Assembly: GCF_002224365.1 (NCBI RefSeq)
Contig: NZ_CP022437.1
Location: 2,480,001-2,544,000 of the forward strand
Direction: 5' to 3'
DNA: 64,000 nucleotides
Origin: Virgibacillus necropolis
Lineage (GTDB): Bacteria; Bacillota; Bacilli; Bacillales; Amphibacillaceae
In this document: one piece after another, positions 8,513-18,360 of the stretch
Layout: each line of letters starts with the position of its first letter
How positions within the stretch are numbered: position 1 is the stretch's first letter
The notes under the pieces: model-generated
What the model was told of the DNA's origin: nothing
What the model saw: only the letters and a program-made list of their open reading frames with translations
Databases searched by the model: none
Program-made: the position numbers and the translations under genes

Positions 8513-9472
8513 CTATCTGCTACCTTTAATATATGGGATACCATTTGCTTTTGGTGCTTCCGCTCGGCCAATGAATCCAGCTAACGCAAGAATTGTAAGT
8601 ACATATGGCGCAATTAATAAGAAAACCTGTGGTACGTCTTCTAATAATGGTATACCTGCACTGATAACACTTAAACTTTGTGCAAAGCCAAAAAATAGCG
8701 CGGCCCCCATAGCCCCAAGTGGATGCCATTTACCGAAGATCACAGCAGCTAGTGCCATGAAACCTTGACCAACAATGGTTGCGTGTGAAAAGTTTAATGC
8801 AATTGTTAGTGCAAAAACAGAACCACCCAAACCACCCATTGCGCCTGATATAACTACTGCAATATAGCGCATTTTATACACACTTATCCCATTTGTATCA
8901 GCTGCCATTGGATGTTCACCTACCGCGCGTAATCGCAATCCGAACGGTGTTTTATATAATACATACCAAGCAACAAATGCAAGTGCGATAGCTAAATGCG
9001 ATGTTAAATAAATATTTTGAAAGAAAATCGGTCCTAAAACAGGAATATCACTTAGATATTTAATATCGGTAGTGTAGAATGGTTTGCTTACCATATCTGT
9101 CTGGCCTTTATCATACCATTGTTTGGTTAAAAATACTCCTAGACCTAAGGCAAGGAAGTTAATAGCTACACCGCTTACCACTTGATCTGCACGAAAGGTA
9201 ACAGATGCAACCGCATGAATAAGTGAAAATATCGCTGAAACAATCATTGCTACTAAAATGGAAACCCAAGGAGTCCACATTCCTAACGTATCAGCAAAGG
9301 TGAGGTTAAACACAACGCCTACGAATGCCCCCATAACCATTAATCCTTCAAGTCCTATATTAACTACTCCGGAACGTTCACTAAAAACGCCACCCAGCGC
9401 TGTAAAAATAAGGGGTGCTGAAAAGAATAATGCAGGTGGAATAATTGATTGTAATAGATCTACAATGTTCAT
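8513..9472 (-). CDS. nupQ: Nucleoside ABC transporter permease (NupQ-like)
   Basis: A 319-residue integral membrane protein of the BPD_transp_2 family with about eight to nine hydrophobic segments. It contains the family loop GLRLRAVGEHPMAADTNGI and the N-terminal ERSGVVNIGLEGLM. It follows the other permease gene directly. With NupO and NupP it should form the membrane channel of a BmpA-type uptake system; B. subtilis NupNOPQ imports guanosine and related nucleosides. The operon order lipoprotein, ATPase, permease, permease matches. Substrate assignment is by homology only. Confidence 0.9.
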   Translation of the reverse strand: MNIVDLLQSIIPPALFFSAPLIFTALGGVFSERSGVVNIGLEGLMVMGAFVGVVFNLTFADTLGMWTPWVSILVAMIVSAIFSLIHAVASVTFRADQVVSGVAINFLALGLGVFLTKQWYDKGQTDMVSKPFYTTDIKYLSDIPVLGPIFFQNIYLTSHLAIALAFVAWYVLYKTPFGLRLRAVGEHPMAADTNGISVYKMRYIAVVISGAMGGLGGSVFALTIALNFSHATIVGQGFMALAAVIFGKWHPLGAMGAALFFGFAQSLSVISAGIPLLEDVPQVFLLIAPYVLTILALAGFIGRAEAPKANGIPYIKGSR

Positions 9473-10519
9473 TTATTTCCCCTCCTTTTTAAAGCGTAGA
9501 ATAGCCCATCTGATGATATAGCTTGATGCTACAAAGAAAATTATAATTGCAATTATAATGTCTACTAGTTCTGCCGGTACATCTGCCGCAAGTGGCATAT
9601 TTAAAGCACCAACTTTTAATACTCCAAATAAACAAGCAGCAATAATAACACCAATAGCTGTGTTTGCTCCTAATAATGCTACAGCTATTCCATCAAATCC
9701 TAAATTCGTAAAACCTGATTGTACAGACATATAACCAAATGTACCAAGTCCCTCAGTTGCGCCTGCAAGTCCCGCAAAAGCTCCTGAAATAACCATCGAT
9801 AAAACAATATTTTTTTGTACGTTCATTCCAGCATATTTTGATGCATATTGATTAAATCCTACAGACCGTAGCTCATAACCTGTAGTAGTTTTTTCAATGA
9901 TGAACCACATAATTAATGCAGCGAATAATGCTAAAAGTATTCCGTAATGCATCCGTGAGTAAAAGGTCATTTGTTGTAACCACTCAGATGCCATAGATGC
10001 CGTTGCTGGAATCGTTTCAGTTGAATCCTTTGAATCTGTTAATATGTTTCGAATCACGGCATTCGTTATATATAACGCCGTATAATTTAACATAATGGTT
10101 ACAATGACTTCATGAACACCTAACTTTGCTTTTAGTATACCTGGGATGAATCCCCAAAGCCCCCCCGCTATCGCTGCAGCTAATACAGCAAGTGGCAAAT
10201 GAATATAAATAGGTGCATCTACAGCAAGTCCTACCCATATCGCTGCTAGCCATCCGACAATTACTTGCCCCTCAGCACCGATATTAAACAGTCCTGAACG
10301 AAAAGCAAAAGCGACAGCAAGTCCGGTTAAAATGTATGGCGTTATTTGTCTTACTGTTTCACCCATAAAGTACAAATCACCAAACGCGCCATTCCAAAGT
10401 GCAAGATAACCATCTATTGGATTATAACCAAAAACCAGCATAAGGATAGCACCTGAGATTAGGCCGAGAAGTACAGATATTACTGGTACTAAAATATTAA
10501 ATAATTTGTTAGATGTCAT
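9473..10519 (-). CDS. nupP: Nucleoside ABC transporter permease (NupP-like)
   Basis: A 348-residue membrane protein, the larger of the two BPD_transp_2 permeases. It has the characteristic FRSGLFNIGAEGQ and GYELRSVGFNQYASKYAGMN loops that contact the ATPase. The start is ambiguous: the ATG at 10519 (GGTGAT upstream, short spacing) is used here, but a GTG at 10528 is also possible; both overlap the end of nupO, which indicates translational coupling. It is immediately followed by nupQ. Confidence 0.9.
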   Translation of the reverse strand: MTSNKLFNILVPVISVLLGLISGAILMLVFGYNPIDGYLALWNGAFGDLYFMGETVRQITPYILTGLAVAFAFRSGLFNIGAEGQVIVGWLAAIWVGLAVDAPIYIHLPLAVLAAAIAGGLWGFIPGILKAKLGVHEVIVTIMLNYTALYITNAVIRNILTDSKDSTETIPATASMASEWLQQMTFYSRMHYGILLALFAALIMWFIIEKTTTGYELRSVGFNQYASKYAGMNVQKNIVLSMVISGAFAGLAGATEGLGTFGYMSVQSGFTNLGFDGIAVALLGANTAIGVIIAACLFGVLKVGALNMPLAADVPAELVDIIIAIIIFFVASSYIIRWAILRFKKEGK

Positions 10520-12053
10520 CTTTATCACCTGCCTCTGTTTTCGTACTTCCAGCCATAAGCAGACCTAATTCTTGTTCATTTGTTTTTTCTGGTTTGACAT
10601 TCGCTACAACTTTCCCATCAAACATTACTGCAATTCGATCACTTACATCAAATACTTCATCTAGTTCAAAAGAAACTAGTAAAACCGCTTTCCCTTTATC
10701 TCGTTCTTCCACTAGTTTACGATGAATAAATTCAATCGCACCTACGTCAAGACCTCTTGTTGGTTGCGCAGCGATTAGTAAATCTGGAGAACGGTCTATT
10801 TCTCTACTAATAATTGCTTTTTGCTGATTTCCTCCCGAGAGCGCTCGTGCTTTCGTATAAACACTTGGAGTTCGTACATCATACTCCTCAATCAATTTAT
10901 TCGCCTTTGAATAGATGTCCTTAAAATTAAGAACTCTATTTTTGGAATAGGGCTTCTGGTAATACGTTTGTAGTACAATGTTTTCAGCTACTGGAAAATC
11001 TAATACTAACCCATATTTGTGACGGTCTTGTGGAATATGTCCAACACCACTTTCTGTTACCTTTCGTGGTTTAAAGTTAGTGATGTTTTTTCCGTTAACT
11101 TTTACTGAACCTGACTGGGATTTGGTTAATCCTGTTATGGCTTCAATTAATTCAGTCTGTCCATTCCCATCAACACCTGCAATACCAACAATTTCACCTG
11201 CTCGAACCTCTAAATTCAAATCCTTTACTATATTTACATTTCTAGAATCTTTCACATTTAAATTATTTATTTCTAAAACAACATTCGCTGGTTTCGCAGG
11301 GCTTTTTTCTGTTGTAAAATTAACCTCTCGCCCCACCATTAAGGAAGCTAATTCCGTTACATTCGTCTCACTCACATTAACAGTACCAATACCTTTACCT
11401 TTACGAATTACAGTACATCTATCACAAACTTGCATAATTTCCTTTAATTTGTGAGTGATTAGAATAATAGATTTACCTTCATTAATTAGCGAGTGCATAA
11501 TGTCAATTAATTCCTTAATTTCTAAGGGAGTTAATACAGCTGTTGGCTCGTCGAAAATTAAAACATTTGCACCACGATACAATGTTTTTAATATCTCCAC
11601 GCGCTGTTGCATACCAACAGAAATATCTCGAATCTTAGCGGTTGGATCTACTTTCAGACCATATCTATCTGAAAGCTCTTGAACTTCTCGTTCCGCCTTT
11701 TTAAGATCAATTTTTCCGTTTTTTGTTGGTTCGCTTCCTAGAATAATATTTTCTGTTACCGAATAATTATCCACTAACATAAAATGCTGGTGAACCATTC
11801 CAATACCTAATTTAGTTGCAATGTTAGGATCAGTTATGTTCACTTTTTCGCCATTGTAACGAATCTCACCTTTTTCCGGCTGATACAACCCAAATAAAAC
11901 ATTCATTAAGGTTGATTTTCCCGCACCATTTTCACCTAACAATGCATGGATTTCACCTTTCCTTACTTGGACTGTAATATTATCATTAGCAACGATGCCT
12001 GGAAATTCTTTTCGTATATTAAGCATTTCTACTACATAATCCAAATTTTTCAT
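10509..12053 (-). CDS. nupO: Nucleoside ABC transporter ATP-binding protein (NupO-like)
   Basis: A 514-residue double-ABC ATPase. The first cassette has Walker A GENGAGKST (40-48) and Walker B VLIFDEPTAVLTP. The second has the degenerate GVDGNGQTE loop typical of sugar/nucleoside importers, followed by LSGGNQQK and DLLIAAQPTRGLD. The start MKNLDYVVEMLNIRKEFPG matches the family N-terminus; GGGGG lies almost against the ATG, an unusually short spacing. The usual upstream partner gene, the lipoprotein nupN, is about 690 bases away across repeats and a terminator, so nupO may need readthrough or its own promoter. Confidence 0.93.
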   Translation of the reverse strand: MKNLDYVVEMLNIRKEFPGIVANDNITVQVRKGEIHALLGENGAGKSTLMNVLFGLYQPEKGEIRYNGEKVNITDPNIATKLGIGMVHQHFMLVDNYSVTENIILGSEPTKNGKIDLKKAEREVQELSDRYGLKVDPTAKIRDISVGMQQRVEILKTLYRGANVLIFDEPTAVLTPLEIKELIDIMHSLINEGKSIILITHKLKEIMQVCDRCTVIRKGKGIGTVNVSETNVTELASLMVGREVNFTTEKSPAKPANVVLEINNLNVKDSRNVNIVKDLNLEVRAGEIVGIAGVDGNGQTELIEAITGLTKSQSGSVKVNGKNITNFKPRKVTESGVGHIPQDRHKYGLVLDFPVAENIVLQTYYQKPYSKNRVLNFKDIYSKANKLIEEYDVRTPSVYTKARALSGGNQQKAIISREIDRSPDLLIAAQPTRGLDVGAIEFIHRKLVEERDKGKAVLLVSFELDEVFDVSDRIAVMFDGKVVANVKPEKTNEQELGLLMAGSTKTEAGDKDDI

Positions 12054-12090
12054 TCCCCCTATTAAAAACGCGAATCTTAAATTTTTTCTT

Positions 12091-12146
12091 GAAAGATCTC
12101 CAAATGAAAAGAGCCGGAACACTCTCCTCTTCATTTGAAGACTTTC
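12091..12146 (-). other. Long imperfect hairpin upstream of nupO
   Basis: GAAAG at one end pairs with CTTTC at the other, and CAAATGAAAAGAG pairs with CTCTTCATTTG inside, around a loop containing CCGGAAC. No T run follows on the minus strand. It lies 38 bases before the nupO start and could act as an attenuator or an RNA-processing hairpin. Confidence 0.5.
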
Positions 12147-12164
12147 AATCTGTTTTATTTATTA

Positions 12165-12518
12165 AGGCTGTTTTCGTATAGTTTGTTGCTCATACCACCG
12201 AAGTTGATAAAAAATGCGACGTCAGTGCCATGTTTTGTGCTTGAACAACCGTTCCGGAAATCCACTACGCTTTCCGCGGACTCGCGATGAGCCTCCTCCT
12301 AAAATTCATAACATTCATCTCTTCACTCTTCAGTGATTGGAGCGGAGGGCAGTCGACTCCTGCGGGAGGATAGGCATAGGTAAGACCCCGCAGTGCGGTA
12401 GCACGAGGAGGCTCACCAGCCGCCCGCGGAAAGCGACTGCCCGCAGCGGAAATCACGTGGCTGTTACGTCGCAGTTTATAGGTTTTGTGTCAAACAACAA
12501 TCTTTCAGAAAACAGCCT
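12165..12518. mobile_element. 354-bp MITE-like element with AGGCTGTTTTC terminal inverted repeats
   Basis: The element starts AGGCTGTTTTC and ends GAAAACAGCCT, and is flanked on both sides by TTATTA, a possible 6-bp target duplication in AT-rich surroundings. It has no plausible transposase gene. Both of its ends match, in inverted orientation, the ends of the element at 53216-53894: shared parts include TTGTTGCTCATACCACCGAA, CAACCGTTCCGGAAATCCAC and GTTACGTCGCAG. Trans-mobilisation is inferred. Confidence 0.75.
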
Positions 12519-12535
12519 TTATTAAAACAGTAATA

Positions 12536-12714
12536 AAAGCGCAAGCGCCTTCGAAACAATCACAGTTCAGATTGTTCCTGCGATGATTATTCGCAGAAGC
12601 TTTCCTTAGTGGTCAGCCTCAGGCAAGTTTAAGACGAATCTCTTAGTGATGGTTTTTATCACAAAGAGATTTGAGTTAAAACCTCAGACGGGCTAGTCGC
12701 CGGAGCTAGATAAA
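12536..12714. repeat. Structured intergenic repeat (GAAAAGCG...CTAGA family relative)
   Basis: The stretch begins AAAAGCGCAAGCGCC and ends GTCGCCGGAGCTAGA, the same edge words as the repeat units flanking pnp. Inside, CAATC pairs with GATTG, and AATCTCTTAGTGAT pairs with ATCACAAAGAGATT. It appears to be a related but different intergenic repeat just downstream of nupN. Confidence 0.55.
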
Positions 12715-12736
12715 AGGCTGGAATATCCAGCCTTTT
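12712..12736 (-). terminator. Intrinsic terminator after nupN
   Basis: On the minus strand AAAAGGCTGG and CCAGCCTTTT form a perfect ten-base stem around a five-base loop, ending in TTTT. It lies just after the lipoprotein stop codon and would separate nupN from nupO. Confidence 0.7.
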
Positions 12737-12742
12737 CACTTT

Positions 12743-13846
12743 CTAAAGTGCTTCTACATATGCTTTTGTTTCTTCACGTGTTTTTGGAACTTCAATTTCG
12801 CCACTTACAATTTTCTCTTTCCATTCTTCAATAGATTTGATAATTTCGTCTGTTAAAGCTTCTTTGTTTGTTTTCGCCACAGAAACTCCGTCATCTTTTA
12901 AACCATAAGCAAGAACTTCTCCACCTGGAAATTCTCCATTCATAGCTTTGTTAGAAACATCTTGTACTGCAAGATCAACCCGTTTAACCATTGAAGTGAG
13001 TGTCACGTTATAATCACCAATTTGACCTTCGTCATATTGGTCACGGTCAACTCCGATTACCCAAATTTCTTTTTCTGGGTTATTTTTTTTAATATCTTTT
13101 GCTTGAGCAAATACACCGTTTCCAGTAGCGCCTGATGAATGATAGATTACATCAATACCGTCATTGTACATGCTTGAAGCAATTAATTTACCATCATCTG
13201 GTGCATCAAATGCACCTGCATATTGTACCTCAACTTCAATATCGGGATTTACTGATTTAGCACCAGCGATATATCCAGACTCAAACTTATTAATCAATTC
13301 TGAATCAGTTCCACCAACGAAACCAATTTTATTTGTTTTTGTTTTCTTAGCAGCAGCTACCCCAACTAAGAAAGATCCTTGTTGTTCTTTAAATGTAATA
13401 CTTACAACGTTTGGTTGATCTACAACCGAATCAACAATTGAAAAGTTTGTATCAGGATATTGTTCTGCAGATTTGCTGATAGCATCAGCTAATTTGTAGC
13501 CTATTCCAAAGATTAAATTATAATCGTCACGAACAAGACGGGTAATGTTTGGCATATAATCCGCATCTTCATTTGATTGAATGTAATCGAAATTTGTGCC
13601 TTTTTCAAAACCATGTTCTTCGCCCCAAGCTTGCAGTCCTTCCCATGCTGATTGGTTAAATGATTTATCATCCACTCCACCAACATCTGTAACCATACCT
13701 GCTTTAAAATCACCAGATCCCTCAGATTTATTGCCATCAGAATCACTTCCAGAACTCTCTGATTCACCCGAATCTCCACATGCCACCAGTATCATTCCTA
13801 GACTTAACAACATAGCAAACAATAACAAAAAATTACGATTTTTCAA
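12743..13846 (-). CDS. nupN: BMP-family nucleoside-binding lipoprotein (NupN/PnrA-like)
   Basis: A 367-residue substrate-binding lipoprotein. A signal peptide ends in the lipobox LVAC with Cys23 as the lipidated residue, followed by a Gly/Ser/Asp-rich linker. The BMP-domain motifs FKAGMVTDVGGVDDKSFNQ and VDRDQYDEGQ are clear. The start is TTG, supported by AGGGGG eight bases upstream. It should deliver nucleosides to the NupOPQ permease. It lies directly downstream of the GntR regulator gene and ends in a strong hairpin terminator, so its transcript may normally not include nupOPQ. Confidence 0.93.
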   Translation of the reverse strand: MKNRNFLLLFAMLLSLGMILVACGDSGESESSGSDSDGNKSEGSGDFKAGMVTDVGGVDDKSFNQSAWEGLQAWGEEHGFEKGTNFDYIQSNEDADYMPNITRLVRDDYNLIFGIGYKLADAISKSAEQYPDTNFSIVDSVVDQPNVVSITFKEQQGSFLVGVAAAKKTKTNKIGFVGGTDSELINKFESGYIAGAKSVNPDIEVEVQYAGAFDAPDDGKLIASSMYNDGIDVIYHSSGATGNGVFAQAKDIKKNNPEKEIWVIGVDRDQYDEGQIGDYNVTLTSMVKRVDLAVQDVSNKAMNGEFPGGEVLAYGLKDDGVSVAKTNKEALTDEIIKSIEEWKEKIVSGEIEVPKTREETKAYVEAL

Positions 13847-13942
13847 TCTAAATACCCCCTAATTTAGTAGTTAATTATGACTATAAGCAGACTAAACGTT
13901 TCCAATTGTTAACACAACCACCTCCTCAAAGAATGAAACCCC

Positions 13943-14668
13943 TTACATACGTTTCCTTAAAACATGAAAGCTAAATACATCTGATCGGAAATAGTTTGCA
14001 GAATATAATACTGGTTCATCTTCATCCGTATAATGCATTTGTTTTAATAGTAATAAAGATTGATCAGGATCACACTTTAATATTTCATAAATACGATCAT
14101 GATACCCGATAGGTTCGATATATGTAACCGCATACGTAATTCGTTTATGGGAATGTTCTTCAATTAATTTGAATAAAGAATCCTCTTTATGTACACGCTC
14201 TAACGGGATAATTCCCTCAGGAACCTTATCAATGCAAAACACAACAGGATCATTATCCGCAGTTCTTACACGTTCAATTTGCGCTATTGTATGTAGTTCT
14301 TTAGGTGAAAATTTTATCCTGTCATCTTCCATTGGCTCAAGTAGCTCTGTTGATAAATATTGTGAGCCTGCAACCCTACCAGAGTTTTCAATCATTAACG
14401 TCACACTATTTAGTTGCTCAATACCTGAAGAAAAAATCGGCTTTGGATTCACAAATGTTCCTACACCATGTTTACGTATTACAACATTTTCTTCTTCTAA
14501 AATACGTAATGCTTCTCTTAAAGTCGCACGAGACACCCCTAATTGTTTGGAAAGTTGAAATTCAGACGGAAGTTTTTCTTTTTCTTTATATTTCTCTAGC
14601 TGAATGTCACGTTTAATTTCTTCAATAACTTGTAAGTATAAATGGCGTGAATCGGTTTTTATCGACAT
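13943..14668 (-). CDS. ymfC: GntR/HutC-family transcriptional regulator (YmfC-like)
   Basis: A 241-residue regulator with an N-terminal winged helix-turn-helix (about 8-75, [23 protein letters not shown]) and a C-terminal UTRA effector domain (about 95-238). The start at 14668 follows AAAGGAGG closely; a 30-codon upstream extension is not supported. In B. subtilis ymfC lies next to spoIIIE as here. Its position immediately upstream of nupN in the same direction suggests that it controls the nucleoside transporter, which is an inference from context. Confidence 0.87.
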   Translation of the reverse strand: MSIKTDSRHLYLQVIEEIKRDIQLEKYKEKEKLPSEFQLSKQLGVSRATLREALRILEEENVVIRKHGVGTFVNPKPIFSSGIEQLNSVTLMIENSGRVAGSQYLSTELLEPMEDDRIKFSPKELHTIAQIERVRTADNDPVVFCIDKVPEGIIPLERVHKEDSLFKLIEEHSHKRITYAVTYIEPIGYHDRIYEILKCDPDQSLLLLKQMHYTDEDEPVLYSANYFRSDVFSFHVLRKRM

Positions 14669-14848
14669 AGTGACCTCCTTTGTTTGACAATCTTTACTAG
14701 TGATAAAAGAGATCTGACATCTGACGTATGACTCTTTTGTCCGAAATAAATATACCACTTTTAAAATAATAAATAAACACTATAGGTTAAATTTCTTAAA
14801 AATATTTAGCATTTTTCTACAATTTCGGTCATTTAATTCACCCCCAAA

Positions 14849-14890
14849 CAAAAATCGGACAGTACAGAATTCTGTACTGTCCGATTTTTG
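14849..14890. terminator. Strong, symmetric terminator after spoIIIE
   Basis: CAAAAATCGGACAGTACAGA is followed by its exact complement, giving a perfect 21-bp stem with no loop in the DNA (centre AATT). A T run ends the stem on both strands, so it can terminate transcription in either direction. It lies one base past the spoIIIE stop codon. Confidence 0.92.
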
Positions 14891-14891
14891 T

Positions 14892-17168
14892 TTACGAAAG
14901 TTTCTCTTCCGATGATTTGGATAATAATACCGTTCTAGGTTTACTACCTTCATATGGACCTACTATACTTCTGTCTTCCATCGCATCTATTAATCGTGCA
15001 GCCCTCGTATAACCAATTCTAAATCTACGTTGCAGCATGGAGACGCTAGCGGTTTGCATTTCTACTATAAGTTGGACGGCATCATCATATAGTTCGTCGT
15101 CTACTTCCGACTTTGTTTCACTAGTTTCTTCAGGAATCATTTCTTCTTGGTAGGAAGCTTTCTGTTGTTCGATACAATGATCAACAATGCGCTCAACCTC
15201 TTCATCTGATAAAAACGCACCCTGTACTCGGGTTGGTTTGGATGAACCAGTAGGCATAAATAACATGTCGCCTCGACCTAATAATTTTTCGGCACCACCA
15301 GAATCTAGAATGGTTCTTGAATCTGTTTGCGAGGAAACACTAAACGCAATTCTTGATGGTATATTGGCCTTAATGACACCAGTTATTACATCAACAGATG
15401 GACGTTGAGTCGCAATGATGAGATGAATACCAGCTGCACGTGCCATCTGTGCTAATCTAGTAATTGCATCTTCAACATCGCTAGAAGCAACCATCATTAA
15501 ATCAGCCAATTCGTCAACAAGTACTACAATGTATGGAAGATTTGGTTGTTTCTCTTCTTCTTCTAAAGTTTGATTATATTTGCGAATATATTCGTTATAC
15601 CCTTCAATATTCCTTGTACCTGTGTCAGAAAATAGCTCGTATCTTCTTTCCATCTCAGAGACAACTTTTTTCAATGCTCTTGATGCTTTCTTCGGGTCTG
15701 TAACAACAGGCGCAAGTAAATGTGGAATTCCATTGTATACATTCAGCTCTACTTTTTTAGGATCTATCATCATCATTTTAACTTCATGTGGTTTAGCGCG
15801 CATAAGTATTGTAGTAATAATTCCATTCACACAAACACTTTTACCACTTCCAGTAGCACCAGCGATTAACAAATGTGGCATCTTGTTTAATTCTGCCACA
15901 ACAGCATCTCCAGATATGTCTCGTCCTAAACCAAATAACAGTTTTGAAGACTGCTTTGTTAAAGTAGTATCCACTACTTCACGTAAAGAAACCATTGCGA
16001 CTTCCTTATTAGGAACTTCAATACCTACAGCAGACTTGCCTGGTATAGGTGCTTCGATACGAATATCTTTTGCAGCTAATGCAAGTGCCAGATCATCATG
16101 AAGACCTACAATTTTACTAACCTTTACGCCAGCTTCTGGATAAACTTCATATTTTGTAACTGCTGGACCAACATGAACCTTGGTAATTCTAGCTTTGACT
16201 CCAAAGCTAGTAAATGTACGTTCTAACTTTCTAACAGTAGCTTGTATATGAGATTTTTCATGCTGCTGTGAGTTATGTGTTGGTTCCGCAAGTAATTTAA
16301 GCGATGGTAATTCGTATTCATAGTTTTCAGGTTCAGTCATTGGCATTGAATTTGTAAAGTCTGTTTCCGTTTCTTTTTCTTTTTCGGTTACTTCTATTGG
16401 TTTTACTTCAGTTTGCTTTTTTTGGTCGAAAGAATATGCCACATCAGTGAAATCCTGGATAACAGGTTCATCATGAATTACTTCTTGTTGTTGAGGTTCA
16501 TCATTTTTAACCTCTAGTCTTTCATCTGCTTTCTTTTTTGTCTTTCTATTTTCTTTCACTTTCGCCTTGCTATTTCCTAACAATGCTTTCACTTTCAGCC
16601 AAATCTTCCCAGTAAAATCACCTAAAGAAAACTCGGTTAAAAATATAACCCCAATCACCATAGAAAAAATGGCTACAATTTTTGCCCCGATTGATGAAAA
16701 TAAATAATAACAAAACGAAAACATGATAGCTCCAATCATGCCTCCACCCGTTTGAGCAAACTCACCAGGACCGTTTACATACGTAAAAAAGCTGCTCCAT
16801 GTCGCTTTGATAATAGATGTGTTATTAGATCGTACTAGTAACATCTCATATGTTTGTATATGGGTTAAGAGTAAAATACCTATAAAAATAATATAAAATC
16901 CGATCATTTTCTTATGAGAAAAGTCAGGATATCTTCTTTTGATAATTAAAAATAGACCGGTTACTAGTAATAACAGTGAAGCTATAAAATACCAGATTCC
17001 AAAAAAGAATTGAAATATATTTTCTAGTATACTCGGGATTGCCCCACCACTAATAATGCCAGCCCCACTACCAAATATAGCAATGAAAATAAATAGTAAA
17101 CCTATCAACTCAAACTTCACTTGTTGCTTTAATTGACTCTTTTTCTTTCTCTTACGTTTCTTAGCCAT
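14892..17168 (-). CDS. spoIIIE: DNA translocase SpoIIIE/FtsK
   Basis: SpoIIIE pumps the chromosome into the forespore and clears DNA from division septa. The 758-residue protein has a basic N-terminus ([10 protein letters not shown]), four membrane segments in the first 180 residues, a charged linker, the FtsK motor with Walker A GATGSGKS near residue 436, and the C-terminal gamma winged helix ([20 protein letters not shown]) that reads SRS/KOPS sequences. GAGGTGA precedes the ATG at 17168; a longer reading frame to 17222 lacks support. An extended -10 promoter lies about 100 bases upstream. The length is close to the 787 residues of B. subtilis SpoIIIE. Confidence 0.96.
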   Translation of the reverse strand: MAKKRKRKKKSQLKQQVKFELIGLLFIFIAIFGSGAGIISGGAIPSILENIFQFFFGIWYFIASLLLLVTGLFLIIKRRYPDFSHKKMIGFYIIFIGILLLTHIQTYEMLLVRSNNTSIIKATWSSFFTYVNGPGEFAQTGGGMIGAIMFSFCYYLFSSIGAKIVAIFSMVIGVIFLTEFSLGDFTGKIWLKVKALLGNSKAKVKENRKTKKKADERLEVKNDEPQQQEVIHDEPVIQDFTDVAYSFDQKKQTEVKPIEVTEKEKETETDFTNSMPMTEPENYEYELPSLKLLAEPTHNSQQHEKSHIQATVRKLERTFTSFGVKARITKVHVGPAVTKYEVYPEAGVKVSKIVGLHDDLALALAAKDIRIEAPIPGKSAVGIEVPNKEVAMVSLREVVDTTLTKQSSKLLFGLGRDISGDAVVAELNKMPHLLIAGATGSGKSVCVNGIITTILMRAKPHEVKMMMIDPKKVELNVYNGIPHLLAPVVTDPKKASRALKKVVSEMERRYELFSDTGTRNIEGYNEYIRKYNQTLEEEEKQPNLPYIVVLVDELADLMMVASSDVEDAITRLAQMARAAGIHLIIATQRPSVDVITGVIKANIPSRIAFSVSSQTDSRTILDSGGAEKLLGRGDMLFMPTGSSKPTRVQGAFLSDEEVERIVDHCIEQQKASYQEEMIPEETSETKSEVDDELYDDAVQLIVEMQTASVSMLQRRFRIGYTRAARLIDAMEDRSIVGPYEGSKPRTVLLSKSSEEKLS

Positions 17169-17264
17169 AGAATTCACCTCAAATAACATACGATGTAACT
17201 GAATAGGAAACCCCTGCCACAAAATTTGACAAGGGTCTTACAATAATATCCAGTATCTAAGGCT

Positions 17265-17273
17265 ATTATAGCA
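17265..17273 (-). promoter_or_regulatory. Candidate spoIIIE promoter (extended -10)
   Basis: The minus strand reads TGCTATAAT, a perfect -10 hexamer with the TGn extension (TATAAT complement at 17265-17270). No good -35 box is seen, as is usual for extended -10 promoters. It lies between ylzJ and spoIIIE. Confidence 0.5.
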
Positions 17274-17301
17274 TAGATTGAATATGGATTCTTAGAAAAA
17301 T

Positions 17302-17511
17302 TTACGAGGATGAAAGAACAGCGCCTGGTTGATATTGTGGATCCATGTAGTCTTTTGGATCTGTCGATAACAATTGAACAATTTGATAATTGCCCTCTTG
17401 GTTTTTTTCGACACAAACAGGTCTATTTTGGTGTGTAATTATCACCCGGTTTGAACTATTATCTTGGTTTGGAAAGACATCTGATTCAACCATCGGTGTA
17501 TACAGGATCAT
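17302..17511 (-). CDS. ylzJ: YlzJ-like small protein
   Basis: A 69-residue protein ([16 protein letters not shown], with the family ending [20 protein letters not shown]) of the YlzJ family, conserved between tepA and spoIIIE in spore-forming Bacillaceae; function unknown. Its ATG overlaps the tepA stop codon by four bases (ATGA), so translation is coupled. No signal peptide or membrane segment is seen. Confidence 0.88.
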   Translation of the reverse strand: MILYTPMVESDVFPNQDNSSNRVIITHQNRPVCVEKNQEGNYQIVQLLSTDPKDYMDPQYQPGAVLSSS

Positions 17512-18242
17512 TCTGAATCACTCCCCTTTGGTTTCGTTTGATTAATCAGTTCACTTACTTTTTTCATTGCTTCTTTCACACCACCAACAGCATCAATTAA
17601 TCCATATTCTACTGCATCCGCACCAACCACATTGGAGCCGATATCTCTTGTTAAATTTCCTCTTGCAAACATGAGCTCTTTAAACTTTTCTTCTTTAATT
17701 TTCGAATGGTCGATTACAAAGTTAATTACTCGATCTTGCATTTTATCCAGGTATTCGAAGGTTTGTGGTACACCAATTACCATTCCTGTTAAACGTATTG
17801 GGTGAATAATCATGGTAGCAGTAGGAACGATAAAAGAATGGTTTGTCGCAACTGCTATAGGAACACCAATTGAGTGGCCACCACCTAATACAATTGATAC
17901 TGTAGGCTTTGATATTGATGCTATCATTTCAGACAATGCTAGTCCAGCTTCAACATCCCCACCAACTGTGTTAAGTAAAATTATAACGCCTTCGATTTTT
18001 GGATTTTGTTCAATAGCAATTAATTGTGGGATAAGATGTTCGTATTTCGTCGTTTTATTTTGCGGTGGCAATTGTATGTGACCTTCGACTTGACCGATAA
18101 TTGTCAAGACATGAATATTGGAATCAGGGGCTTGTGGAACATTCGATTGTCCTAACTGTTGAATTTTATCAACTAAAGACGACTTATTTTCCTCATCCTG
18201 ATTTTGATTTTTGTCTTTTTCCATTGCTGCATCACTGTTCAT
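17508..18242 (-). CDS. tepA: ClpP-class protease TepA (translocation-enhancing protein, YmfB)
   Basis: A 244-residue ClpP/crotonase-fold serine peptidase. The nucleophile lies in LGGGHSIGV, and a histidine in the MIIHPIRL stretch could complete the catalytic pair. The N-terminal 30 residues are charged and disordered-looking. TepA of B. subtilis promotes protein secretion and degrades small acid-soluble proteins during outgrowth. GAGGAG precedes the ATG. In B. subtilis rnjB (ymfA) separates dapA and tepA; that gene is missing here. Confidence 0.92.
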   Translation of the reverse strand: MNSDAAMEKDKNQNQDEENKSSLVDKIQQLGQSNVPQAPDSNIHVLTIIGQVEGHIQLPPQNKTTKYEHLIPQLIAIEQNPKIEGVIILLNTVGGDVEAGLALSEMIASISKPTVSIVLGGGHSIGVPIAVATNHSFIVPTATMIIHPIRLTGMVIGVPQTFEYLDKMQDRVINFVIDHSKIKEEKFKELMFARGNLTRDIGSNVVGADAVEYGLIDAVGGVKEAMKKVSELINQTKPKGSDSE

Positions 18243-18307
18243 TTACGGACACTCCTCTTGTTTTAATCCTACTAACAAATAGTATGAACAAGTGGATGTT
18301 TTCTTAT

Positions 18308-18339
18308 TAAAAAAACTACCAACAAATTGTTGGCAGTTT
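18308..18339 (-). terminator. Intrinsic terminator after dapA
   Basis: On the minus strand AAACTGCCAACAA pairs with TTGTTGGTAGTTT (one mismatch) and is followed by TTTTTTT. It closes the mlpA/spoVF/dap region. Confidence 0.9.
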
Positions 18340-18360
18340 ATAATGTATGGGACCAACCTC

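Larger units (their letters stand above)
12054..12742. other. Gene-free 689-bp stretch splitting the nucleoside transport operon
   Basis: From the nupO side this stretch holds a long imperfect hairpin (12091-12146), an inverted-repeat-bounded element (12165-12518), a second structured repeat (about 12536-12714) and the nupN terminator (12712-12736). The open reading frames in it are short and lie inside repeats; none resembles a gene. Confidence 0.8.

Noticed and set aside
12265-12525. Short frames on both strands between nupN and nupO
   Set aside because: They lie within the inverted-repeat element, start without a ribosome binding site and show compositional bias from the repeat rather than a protein family.
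13847-13942. cre-like (CcpA) site TTGGAAACGTTTAG upstream of nupN
   Set aside because: It has at least three mismatches to the cre consensus, including at the usually conserved end positions.
13847-14891. Purine riboswitch or other riboswitch in front of the nucleoside transport genes
   Set aside because: No aptamer-like conserved sequence was recognised, and the region is mostly occupied by the GntR gene.
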